Positions 1-5,175 of a stretch of DNA of 9,175 bases are shown in pieces (the first letter of the stretch is position 1; each line of letters starts with the position of its first letter). The stretch comes from Rickettsia typhi (GTDB lineage Bacteria; Pseudomonadota; Alphaproteobacteria; Rickettsiales; UBA1997). Location of the stretch: positions 1 to 9,175 of the forward strand of contig CAMDAI010000037.1 in the NCBI GenBank assembly GCA_945888585.1. The letters are read 5' to 3'. The position numbers were made by a program, and so were the translations under genes. The notes beneath the pieces were generated by a model. That model was not told where the DNA came from. It ran no database searches and was given only the letters and a program-made list of their open reading frames with translations.

Positions 1-131
1 TTCCACCATACAGTCCTGACTTCAATCCAATTGAGCAGAAATGGGGACATGTGAAAAATGCTGTTAAAAAGATCAGAAATGAATTCCAAGATTTTAACGA
101 ATGTTTAGAGAATGTTTTAGTAGGAGTATAG
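1..131 (+). CDS. IS630-family transposase, C-terminal end (5' truncated by window edge)
   Basis: The frame that starts with a full codon at base 3 encodes PPYSPDFNPIEQKWGHVK and ends at a TAG stop at 129-131, so 42 residues are visible. The PYSPDxNPIEQxW stretch is the hallmark end of the DDE_3/IS630 transposase catalytic core. The E of NPIE is the third acidic residue of the DDE triad. The enzyme cuts and joins DNA at the ends of its insertion sequence, with TA as the usual target. Everything upstream lies outside the window, so I cannot tell whether this copy is complete or active. Confidence 0.88.
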   Translation, partial: PPYSPDFNPIEQKWGHVKNAVKKIRNEFQDFNECLENVLVGV

Positions 132-148
132 ATTCTTAGTTTGGTATA
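1..148 (+). mobile_element. IS630-type insertion sequence, right end (partial)
   Basis: The transposase stop at 131 is followed by about 15 bases and a TATA at 145-148. IS630 elements duplicate a TA target, so the element probably ends at or next to this TATA. The exact end is a guess because the other terminal repeat is outside the window. The minus-strand reading frame coming from base 286 runs into this end, which suggests that the element landed in a gene. Confidence 0.55.
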
Positions 149-286
149 GCATCCTGCCTTTTTTGGAAATTTGTCCAAAAACCTTTTCCATTCATCATTC
201 GATTTGCCAAAAGAGGTAACTTCAATTCTTGGAGCTTCTTTTGTAAGATAATCAGATTTGTCACGTAGATAATGGGCGGTATTCAT
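149..286 (-). pseudogene. Start of an unknown small gene, apparently cut by the IS630 element
   Basis: On the minus strand an ATG at 286-284 opens a frame beginning MNTAHYLRDKSDYLTKEAPR and reaching about 46 codons, to ...FPKKAGC, before it meets the proposed IS end. The frame happens to stay open through the IS to the window edge, but there it only mirrors the transposase gene on the other strand. The frame is closed upstream by a stop at 295-293, which lies in the left direct repeat. No Shine-Dalgarno sequence is visible. The residue mix (charged, W and K/F-rich) looks protein-like. I do not recognise the family. It may be host sequence that followed tRNA-Ser before the island arrived, or part of another element. 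Confidence 0.3.
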
Positions 287-292
287 ATGTAA

Positions 293-409
293 TTAAATTT
301 AGAAACTGGCGGTGAGGCTACCCTTTTGAAAACTCATCTACGTTTTTTGCATCCCAATACTGACAAGGTTTTAGAGGCTGTTTCAGATGTACTAAAAAGT
401 TCAAAGTGA
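293..409 (+). pseudogene. Open remnant just inside the left repeat, possibly an integrase C terminus
   Basis: Between an in-frame TAA at 290-292 and a TGA at 407-409 lies an open frame without an ATG. It reads LNLETGGEATLLKTHLRF and then LHPNTDKVLEAVSDVLKSSK. The pattern T-x-L-R-F-x-H-P followed by an amphipathic helix resembles the end of tyrosine recombinases (T-x-R-Y-x-H...), but with Phe where the catalytic Tyr would be. The position next to an att-like repeat fits. Only about 38 codons remain, so the assignment is weak. The alternative is chance open frame or the tail of an unrelated gene. Confidence 0.25.
294..312. repeat. Direct repeat, left copy (candidate attL)
   Basis: TAAATTTAGAAACTGGCGG is a perfect 19-base match to 5018-5036, in the same orientation. 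The flanking bases differ on both sides (293 T versus 5017 G; 313 T versus 5037 A), so the identity stops sharply. The right copy overlaps the 3' end of tRNA-Ser, as expected for a site-specific integration repeat. Confidence 0.75.
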
Positions 410-425
410 AAATCTTGGGTGGGTG

Positions 426-447
426 AAGGTTCTATTTTACGAACCTT
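426..447. terminator. Short hairpin at the end of the leftward operon (weak)
   Basis: AAGGTTC (426-432) and GAACCTT (441-447) can pair as a 7-bp stem with an 8-base loop. The right arm overlaps the TAA stop (448-446) of the HEPN-CHC2 gene. On the minus strand no T-run follows, so it is not a textbook intrinsic terminator. It may act as a 3'-end stabilising structure. Confidence 0.35.
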
Positions 448-1453
448 AATATCGAATATTAAATTCTTCTACTAATTGAATAACGGCGTTTTTATAATCC
501 ATTTTTTCAATTTTCATTAAGAAGGTGATGATGTCTCCATGCTCCTGACAACCAAAACAATGATAAAATCCTTTTTGATCATTAACGGTAAAAGATGGAG
601 TTTTTTCATTATGAAATGGGCATAGTCCAACAAATTCTTTGCCACGCAATTTCAGATTCACTTTCTTTTCCACGACTTTTGAAATTAAAATATTGGATCT
701 CAATTTATCGGGAAGATCTTTTTTGTGTTCTACTGTTTTTATGAAGGCAAGCGTGACAATGATATATTTCAAAACTAATAAGCTTTCTTCTTTATTCAAA
801 ATCGGATTATCGTGAGCTAAGCTGTGATTATTTCGAATGTCGTTAAAGGCATCTAAAATTGAAATTGCAGATTTTAAAATTCTGTTTGTTATTTCTGACT
901 CAATTTCTTTTTTATTATTTAAGTGTTTTACATATTCGCCTACTAAACTTTGCAAGTTTTTATTCTCAGTGCTTATTCCTCTTTTACGACAAACACTTCT
1001 AAGATATTTTGTAGCATATGTATGAAGCCTATCAAGACCCGTCTCTGGCCTATTCTTATCAATTGATTCTTTAATTGATTCTGTTAATACAGCAAAATCT
1101 TGTTCTGAATTAAGATCAATTTCCGAAGAAGTCTCTTGCAATAAGCGATCTGCTGCTTGCTTACATTTTTCAAATAAGGCTTTGTCTAGATTATTGTTTA
1201 TTTCAAGTGTGTAATCTAACAAATCTTTTGTTAACCTACCTACAACAGAATTAGGTTCTAATTGCCAAAATGTCCTTAATCGATTTGCTTTAGAGTCGCC
1301 ATTCACCTCATATTTGGGATCATAAATGTTCTTGCCAACGCTTTCTAAAATAAATTCTTTAAATGTTCTATTTGAGAAACTCATCATAAATCCTGAGGAC
1401 ATATCGTAAATTTTTTCTAACTTTTCTTTTTCTCGGAAGCTTAGATCTGACAT
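446..1453 (-). CDS. Abortive-infection HEPN-family protein with a C-terminal DnaG-type CHC2 zinc finger
   Basis: The protein has 335 residues. Residues 1 to about 243 match my memory of the 'abortive infection family protein' group (Abi_C/HEPN-like). Visible marks are the N-terminal FSNRTFKEF (26-34) and SKANRLRTFW (54-63), then DRLHTYATKYLR (141-152), and RNNHSLAHDNP (207-217). R207-x6-H214 is the likely HEPN RNase-type active site. Residues about 247-335 are a primase zinc-binding domain: C278-P-F-H281, a 17-residue gap, then C299-F-G-C302, with NEKTPSFTVNDQKGFYHCF between. The spacing equals that of bacterial DnaG. No TOPRIM or helicase-binding part follows. The usual Abi protein, as I recall it, ends before this domain, so it is an addition. 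The likely role is a growth-arresting RNA nuclease, with the finger binding DNA or a replication target; this is inferred. The gene lies 13 bases after fic, has no Shine-Dalgarno sequence, and is probably transcribed from the fic promoter. Confidence 0.85.
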   Translation of the reverse strand: MSDLSFREKEKLEKIYDMSSGFMMSFSNRTFKEFILESVGKNIYDPKYEVNGDSKANRLRTFWQLEPNSVVGRLTKDLLDYTLEINNNLDKALFEKCKQAADRLLQETSSEIDLNSEQDFAVLTESIKESIDKNRPETGLDRLHTYATKYLRSVCRKRGISTENKNLQSLVGEYVKHLNNKKEIESEITNRILKSAISILDAFNDIRNNHSLAHDNPILNKEESLLVLKYIIVTLAFIKTVEHKKDLPDKLRSNILISKVVEKKVNLKLRGKEFVGLCPFHNEKTPSFTVNDQKGFYHCFGCQEHGDIITFLMKIEKMDYKNAVIQLVEEFNIRY

Positions 1454-1466
1454 TTTTTTAAATTAA

Positions 1467-2597
1467 TTATCTGAATAATTGTATATATTCCTCAAAAACA
1501 AAAACTCTGTTACGCTTAAGCCCAGTTATTTCAATTAGAATTTTAAGTTTAACAAAGTCCTCAATCAGGCGTAATGCAGTAGAAAGACTAATTTGCAAAA
1601 CCTTCGCTGCATCATTAGCATCAATGCTAGGGTTACTATAAAGATGTTGCAAAAACTCTCTCGCCAATGCCTGTTTTTTCCCAAGTTTAATTATTTTATG
1701 TTCAACTTTATTTCTCAAAGCAATGATATTTTTGAAAGTTTGAATTGAATTTTCGGAAGTGCTGCGCACGCCTTCTAAAAAGAATTTCAGCCACTGCGTT
1801 AAATCATCATGAGTTCTAACTCTAGTCAAATTGTCGTAATATAAAGATTTATTTTTTTCCAAAAAGTCAGAAAGATAAAGAGTGGGTTTATGCAACAATT
1901 GATTGGTTACTAAATATAAGGTGATCATCAAGCGTCCAATCCTACCGTTACCATCTAAAAATGGGTGAATAGTTTCAAACTGATAATGGGCAATTCCAAT
2001 TTTGATTAATTGCGGAATTGCTATATTTTCATTATGAAGAAATTTTTCTAAGTCCGCCATCAAATTTTCTACTGAATCTTGATGTGGCGGAATAAAGATA
2101 GCATCTCTTAAGCTTGCCCCGCCAATCCAATTTTGACTTTTACGAAATTCTCCAGGAATTTTGTACGCACCACGAGTGCCTTGTAAAAGTGTTTTATGAG
2201 CTTGTTTTAATAAACGATTGCTTAAAGGAAGTTTATCCAAAGCCTTGATAGCATGGTTCATAGCCTCTACATAATTTTTCACTTCTTGCCAATCATCTTT
2301 TTTTTCTGGTTCGATATATTCGGCTTTCTGAACGGCGTCATCAATATTGGTTTGCGTTCCTTCAATTCGACTACTTTTGGTACCTTCCTTCAAAATATGC
2401 ATTTTGATAAAAAAATCGACATCAGGTATTAGTTGAGAAAAAGCGTTTAATTCTCCTAATTTAATGTCGGCTTGACTTAGCAATAGTTGCAATTCAGCAT
2501 TATCTAGTAACCATTCTTGATTAACCAAAGTTGGCTCGAAGCTTTTATACTGATAGCGCTGGACTGGTTTTCCAGCTTTGAAATTACTGATATTCAT
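1467..2597 (-). CDS. Fic family protein (class II AMP transferase)
   Basis: The protein has 376 residues, the usual size of the SoFic-like group. Fic enzymes transfer AMP from ATP to a Ser, Thr or Tyr of a target protein. The catalytic motif HPFLDGNGRIGR is complete at 211-222 (H211 base, D215 for metal, N217/G218/R219/R222 for nucleotide). The N-terminal inhibitory helix motif [S/T]xxxE[G/N] is present as S75-SRI-E79-G80. This makes it class II, with the brake built into the same chain, so no separate antitoxin is needed. Residues about 305-376 look like a winged helix (NDAAKVLQISLSTALRLIEDF), which could bind DNA. The ATG at 2597-2595 is preceded by no clear Shine-Dalgarno sequence. It is the first gene of a leftward operon with the HEPN-CHC2 gene, under a strong promoter at 2652-2624. 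The target is unknown; the winged helix makes autoregulation of the divergent control region possible. Confidence 0.93.
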   Translation of the reverse strand: MNISNFKAGKPVQRYQYKSFEPTLVNQEWLLDNAELQLLLSQADIKLGELNAFSQLIPDVDFFIKMHILKEGTKSSRIEGTQTNIDDAVQKAEYIEPEKKDDWQEVKNYVEAMNHAIKALDKLPLSNRLLKQAHKTLLQGTRGAYKIPGEFRKSQNWIGGASLRDAIFIPPHQDSVENLMADLEKFLHNENIAIPQLIKIGIAHYQFETIHPFLDGNGRIGRLMITLYLVTNQLLHKPTLYLSDFLEKNKSLYYDNLTRVRTHDDLTQWLKFFLEGVRSTSENSIQTFKNIIALRNKVEHKIIKLGKKQALAREFLQHLYSNPSIDANDAAKVLQISLSTALRLIEDFVKLKILIEITGLKRNRVFVFEEYIQLFR

Positions 2598-2623
2598 TGT
2601 CTTTATTTAAAGATTTTTCTACA

Positions 2624-2652
2624 ATTATATAATATTAATACTTGCATTTCAA
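2624..2652 (-). promoter_or_regulatory. Sigma-70-type promoter for fic and the HEPN-CHC2 gene
   Basis: Read on the minus strand there is TTGAAA (2652-2647), a 17-base spacer and TATAAT (2629-2624). The predicted start is near 2617, giving a leader of about 20 bases to the fic ATG. Both boxes are near consensus. Confidence 0.7.
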
Positions 2653-2653
2653 G
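2641..2653. promoter_or_regulatory. Near-palindrome made by the two facing -35 boxes
   Basis: CTTGCATTTCAAG is a 13-base dyad with arms CTTG and CAAG and one mismatched pair inside. It contains both -35 boxes. It could simply follow from two facing TTG elements, or it could also be a binding site for a regulator that shuts both operons. Confidence 0.35.
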
Positions 2654-2669
2654 TGTTTTGTGCTATTAT
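2642..2669 (+). promoter_or_regulatory. Sigma-70-type promoter for the rightward operon
   Basis: TTGCAT (2642-2647), a 16-base spacer and TATTAT (2664-2669). The predicted start is near 2676. Its -35 box overlaps that of the leftward promoter by one base, so the two polymerases would compete for the same DNA. Confidence 0.62.
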
Positions 2670-2676
2670 GTTATTT

Positions 2677-2690
2677 AACTACTTGTAGTT
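2677..2690. promoter_or_regulatory. Candidate operator dyad at the rightward transcription start
   Basis: AACTAC (2677-2682), TT, then GTAGTT (2685-2690) form a perfect 6-bp inverted repeat. It begins about 7 bases after the -10 box, at the predicted transcription start, where a bound repressor would block initiation. A small RNA hairpin at the 5' end of the message is the alternative. Confidence 0.4.
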
Positions 2691-2718
2691 CGAATTTCTT
2701 AATAACAACAATGAATAT

Positions 2719-2787
2719 ATGGATCAAAATAGCGTGGCGAAGGGATATCTTAAATTTTTTGACCTTCAGTTGAAGAAGGAAGGATGA
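2719..2787 (+). CDS. Possible 22-codon leader or small protein overlapping the next start
   Basis: The frame MDQNSVAKGYLKFFDLQLKK-EG ends at TGA 2785-2787. That stop overlaps the ATG of the 155-residue gene (2784-2786) as ATGA, the classic coupling arrangement. No clear Shine-Dalgarno sequence precedes its ATG. It may be a real leader that couples translation, the lost N terminus of the next protein after a one-base frame change, or chance. Confidence 0.25.
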   Translation: MDQNSVAKGYLKFFDLQLKKEG

Positions 2788-3251
2788 ATGCAGAGAAGGC
2801 GGGAAGTGCAATGATTGCTTTGAGTAAAATGTTTCAAAAATATCAAAAGTCTCATAATAGGAATGATATTGAATTGAAGTTAGGCGATGTAAGAAAAAAT
2901 TGTACTGAAACTATCTATTTTTTTGAACACATAGCTCCTGCGGTTCAAACGATGGTAGAACCAATATCTATATATGTTGTGGCAAAAGCTATAGGAGTTA
3001 CAGAGTTTACCAAAGAATTTTTTGGTACATTAGGAAAGTGCACAGGTCTTGCAATTTTTTCTAAAGAAAAACCAGAAGTGGTTAAAGAGCTAATTCAGGA
3101 TGAAAAAAACTGCATTAAAATATCTGCTGTTAAAAGTGTCAAAACTAACTTTGAAACTATTCAAATAAAAATTAAAGATATCAGTAAGCTGGTATTTTTA
3201 AAGAATGTATCCAAGAATTCTATTAAAAATAATGTGATTGCGACGGAGTGA
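2784..3251 (+). CDS. Unrecognised 155-residue protein upstream of the ATPase-TOPRIM gene
   Basis: I do not recognise this protein. It has no signal peptide and no membrane segment. It appears soluble and mainly helical in the first two thirds, with segments such as MIALSKMFQKYQKSHNR (10-26) and FTKEFFGTLGKC (75-86). A Lys/Ile-rich, probably beta-forming tail follows (about 109-155). The ATG at 2784 has an AAGGA at 2776-2780, close to the start; an in-frame ATG at 2811 is an alternative. Its stop at 3249-3251 lies one base before a possible TTG start, and 13 bases before the ATG, of the next frame, so it is almost certainly cotranscribed with the ATPase. The position suggests a partner, sensor or regulator of that protein, but the sequence shows no catalytic motif. 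Confidence 0.7.
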   Translation: MNAEKAGSAMIALSKMFQKYQKSHNRNDIELKLGDVRKNCTETIYFFEHIAPAVQTMVEPISIYVVAKAIGVTEFTKEFFGTLGKCTGLAIFSKEKPEVVKELIQDEKNCIKISAVKSVKTNFETIQIKIKDISKLVFLKNVSKNSIKNNVIATE

Positions 3252-3264
3252 ATTGTACAAAAAT

Positions 3265-3516
3265 ATGAAAAAATTATCAATTAATTTACAACAAGAATAT
3301 AAAACATTTGAAGTCGGTTTCCAATACGAATTTGAGGCAGCGGACAATCTTATTGTAATTTCTGGTATTAATGGAAGCGGGAAATCTCAGCTTGGAGAAA
3401 TTATACGCGAGGTTAACAACGTGCAAATTGACGGAAAGCCAGTTTCAAATATAGTTTACGAAGGCATTAATGAAAGCATTGCTAATTGCTACCAATATAG
3501 GCGAATTATTATTTAA
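3265..3516 (+). CDS. OLD-like ATPase, N-terminal piece with Walker A (frame broken)
   Basis: From the ATG at 3265 the frame gives 83 residues. It holds a beta-strand opening typical of ABC-type ATPases and a perfect Walker A, GINGSGKS (34-41), which binds ATP phosphate. It ends at TAA 3514-3516. The rest of the same ATPase continues in the next frame. An upstream TTG at 3253 with GGAG at 3245-3248 is a credible alternative start, because the ATG at 3265 lies 16 bases from that site. The piece alone lacks signature, Walker B and nuclease parts and cannot be a working enzyme. It is either the product of a frameshifted gene or one half of a protein joined by recoding or assembly. Confidence 0.72.
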   Translation: MKKLSINLQQEYKTFEVGFQYEFEAADNLIVISGINGSGKSQLGEIIREVNNVQIDGKPVSNIVYEGINESIANCYQYRRIII

Positions 3517-5020
3517 TTATAATTTATCTGTACCTTTTTTTTGGGGATTTCGTCCGCAAAATCAGACATCAATATATGAAAAAATTAAACAGCTCATAGA
3601 AAAAGTCGATCATAATATTGTGATTGATAAAAATACATATCAAGTGTGCGAGGCAATAATAGGAAAAACTGGCAAAACTTGGAATGAATTAAAAGACATC
3701 TCTGATACAGAAATAGATTACTACTTAAATACTTTGAATCTTCATAATTTAAGATCTCCTTTTTATAACACCATATCCAGCATTTTTAATAATTATGCCG
3801 TTGGTTTAGATAAAATTCTTTACGAAAATTATAAGAAAGACACTAATATTGATAAAAATTCTTTAATTGAAAAATATCAAAAAGAGTTTGGATTTAGCCA
3901 AATGAAGCCATGGCATTTTTTAAATGAAGTTTTGTCTAGTTTTAATCTTGATTATGAATTTATCGAGCCTGAAGTGATATATAGAACTTCACAGATAAAT
4001 CCTGTTCAAATCAAAAATAAAATCACTGGTTTTATTTCAAACAACGATTTTAGCTTCTTATCATCTGGCGAAAAAACGATATTGTCATTACTGTTCGCAT
4101 TAATAAATACAAAGGGCATCAAGCCACAAATTATCATCTTAGATGAATATGAGGCTACGCTCAATGCATCTTTAGTTGGTACATTTTATGATATAATAAA
4201 AAAATATTTTATAGACAAAGATATACTAGTTATAATTATTACTCACTCTGTAGCAACCATTTCAATGGCGCCGAAATATGCCGATTTCTATGAGGTTTTC
4301 AAGTCAAATAACAATCCCAGAATTGCAAAAGTAGAAAAAGATAGATATAGCGATATTAAATTGGCATTAGAAGAATATTATTTAAAAGAATCTCTTTTAA
4401 AGGAAGAGATAATGAAGTTGGAAAATCAAATTAATCAATCTTCAAAAGATATTATTTTGTTTGTTGAGGGCGAAACAGATAAAATAATTTTGGAGAATGC
4501 TTGGGAAAAGCTATATCCTAATGAAGAAATGAACTTTGGAATACAAAATTCTTATGGTGCTGGATTTATTAATAAAAAACTAAGAAGTAATGAATTATTT
4601 CAACGAAACCCAAGTTATACATTTATAGGTATGTTTGATTTCGATGAAGAAGGATATAATCAGTGGAATGGTTTAAAAGATGGATGGGTACAATTTGAAA
4701 GTACATTATGCAAAAAACACAATACCCATAAAGGATTTACCTTTTTATTACCAGTTCCCGATTTACGAAAATCGGACGCAAGTGAAGAATTAAAAAATAA
4801 AAGCTATATGCCAATCGAATTTCTTTTCAAAGACGATAAAATTCAAGATATCTGTATTAAGGAAAAAAGCCGTGGCTGTATAACCCTTCTTTATATTAAA
4901 GACGAAGGGAAAATGGAATTTGCTAAGAGTACACAGAGTTTTACAGCCGAGGATTTTGAAAATTTCAGAGCAATATTTGAATTAATTAACAAAATTATAT
5001 CTGAATCGCCTAAACTGTAA
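3470..5020 (+). CDS. OLD-like ATPase/TOPRIM nuclease, main piece without Walker A
   Basis: The piece has 516 residues. ABC-type ATPase parts are in order: signature FLSSGEKTILSLLFAL (196-211), Walker B IIILDEYE (221-228) and switch His in THS (H259). After a helical link comes a TOPRIM domain: FVEGETDK (331-338, E333) and MFDFDEEG (388-395, D390/D392), the metal-binding pattern of OLD-family nucleases. Walker A is absent because it lies in the preceding frame. Together the two pieces give about 590 residues. Such proteins cut nucleic acid in phage defence (OLD, Gabija- and PARIS-like families). This frame is open from 3455, so the break lies in 3455-3516. The ATG at 3470 has GAAGG at 3460-3464, so separate initiation is possible. 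The TAA stop lies in the right direct repeat. It is the last gene of the rightward operon. Confidence 0.85.
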   Translation: MKALLIATNIGELLFNYNLSVPFFWGFRPQNQTSIYEKIKQLIEKVDHNIVIDKNTYQVCEAIIGKTGKTWNELKDISDTEIDYYLNTLNLHNLRSPFYNTISSIFNNYAVGLDKILYENYKKDTNIDKNSLIEKYQKEFGFSQMKPWHFLNEVLSSFNLDYEFIEPEVIYRTSQINPVQIKNKITGFISNNDFSFLSSGEKTILSLLFALINTKGIKPQIIILDEYEATLNASLVGTFYDIIKKYFIDKDILVIIITHSVATISMAPKYADFYEVFKSNNNPRIAKVEKDRYSDIKLALEEYYLKESLLKEEIMKLENQINQSSKDIILFVEGETDKIILENAWEKLYPNEEMNFGIQNSYGAGFINKKLRSNELFQRNPSYTFIGMFDFDEEGYNQWNGLKDGWVQFESTLCKKHNTHKGFTFLLPVPDLRKSDASEELKNKSYMPIEFLFKDDKIQDICIKEKSRGCITLLYIKDEGKMEFAKSTQSFTAEDFENFRAIFELINKIISESPKL

Positions 5021-5036
5021 ATTTAGAAACTGGCGG
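5018..5036. repeat. Direct repeat, right copy at the tRNA-Ser 3' end (candidate attR)
   Basis: This copy is identical to 294-312. Read on the minus strand it is CCGCCAGTTTCTAAATTTA: two acceptor-stem bases, the discriminator G, the CCA, and 13 bases of 3' trailer. Tyrosine-recombinase islands commonly leave a copy of a tRNA 3' end at the far side of the inserted DNA. The stop codon of the ATPase gene (TAA, 5018-5020) lies in this repeat. Confidence 0.75.
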
Positions 5037-5122
5037 AAGGAAAGGGATTTGAACCCTTGATACAGTTTGACCCGTATACACACTTTCCAGGCGTGCGCTT
5101 TCGACCACTCAGCCATCCTTCC
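5031..5122 (-). tRNA. tRNA-Ser (anticodon GGA)
   Basis: Read on the minus strand, the acceptor stem GGAAGGA pairs fully with TCCTTCC. The D arm contains GGCTGAGTGGTCGAAAGC. The anticodon stem CACGC/GTGTG holds loop CTGGAAA, with anticodon GGA at plus 5088-5086. A long variable arm (ATACGG...CTGTAT) marks it as serine type. The T arm is AAGGG-TTCAAAT-CCCTT. Discriminator G and CCA are encoded (5034-5031). It reads UCC and UCU codons. The gene is whole despite the island junction at its 3' end. No strong promoter of its own is visible in the 53 bases before it, so readthrough from yidC is possible. Confidence 0.96.
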
Positions 5123-5127
5123 GTAAT

Positions 5128-5165
5128 TTTTCTGGATTGCGATTATGAAAATGAAATCCAGAAAA
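5128..5165 (+). terminator. Hairpin with T-run between tRNA-Ser and yidC
   Basis: TTTTCTGGATT (5128-5138) pairs perfectly with AATCCAGAAAA (5155-5165) around a 16-base loop. On the plus strand ATTTTT-like bases follow at 5166-5170, so it looks like an intrinsic terminator for transcripts leaving the island towards yidC. On the minus strand the T-run is missing after the stem, so it would end yidC messages poorly. Confidence 0.5.
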
Positions 5166-5175
5166 TTTTTAAAAA

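Larger units (their letters stand above)
294..5036. mobile_element. Candidate genomic island integrated at tRNA-Ser(GGA)
   Basis: The block lies between perfect 19-base direct repeats, one of them at the 3' end of an intact tRNA gene. All recognisable genes inside are accessory: Fic, an abortive-infection HEPN protein, and an ATPase-TOPRIM protein. Outside on the right are housekeeping genes (tRNA-Ser, yidC, lon). No full integrase is present; only a short remnant at 293-409 might derive from one. The island would therefore be immobile, or mobilised in trans. Base composition looks similar to the flanks, so there is no compositional support for recent transfer. Confidence 0.65.

Noticed and set aside
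301..345. Minus-strand CCTCACCGCCA resembling the 3' end of a second tRNA-Ser
   Set aside because: The acceptor end and a TTCAAAA-like loop are present, but the T-stem does not pair and no D, anticodon or variable arm follows, so no tRNA can be built.
837..1025. 62-codon plus-strand frame
   Set aside because: It lies antisense inside the HEPN-CHC2 gene, whose domains are clear; the predicted peptide has no recognisable features and no Shine-Dalgarno sequence.
2711..2773. Alternative 20-codon frame in the rightward leader (MNIWIKIAWRRDIL...)
   Set aside because: It has no Shine-Dalgarno sequence, overlaps the better-placed 22-codon frame and does not touch the next start.
3535..3546. T8G4 homopolymer as the cause of the ATPase frame break
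   Set aside because: It lies downstream of the first frame's stop (3514-3516), so a slip there cannot join the two frames.
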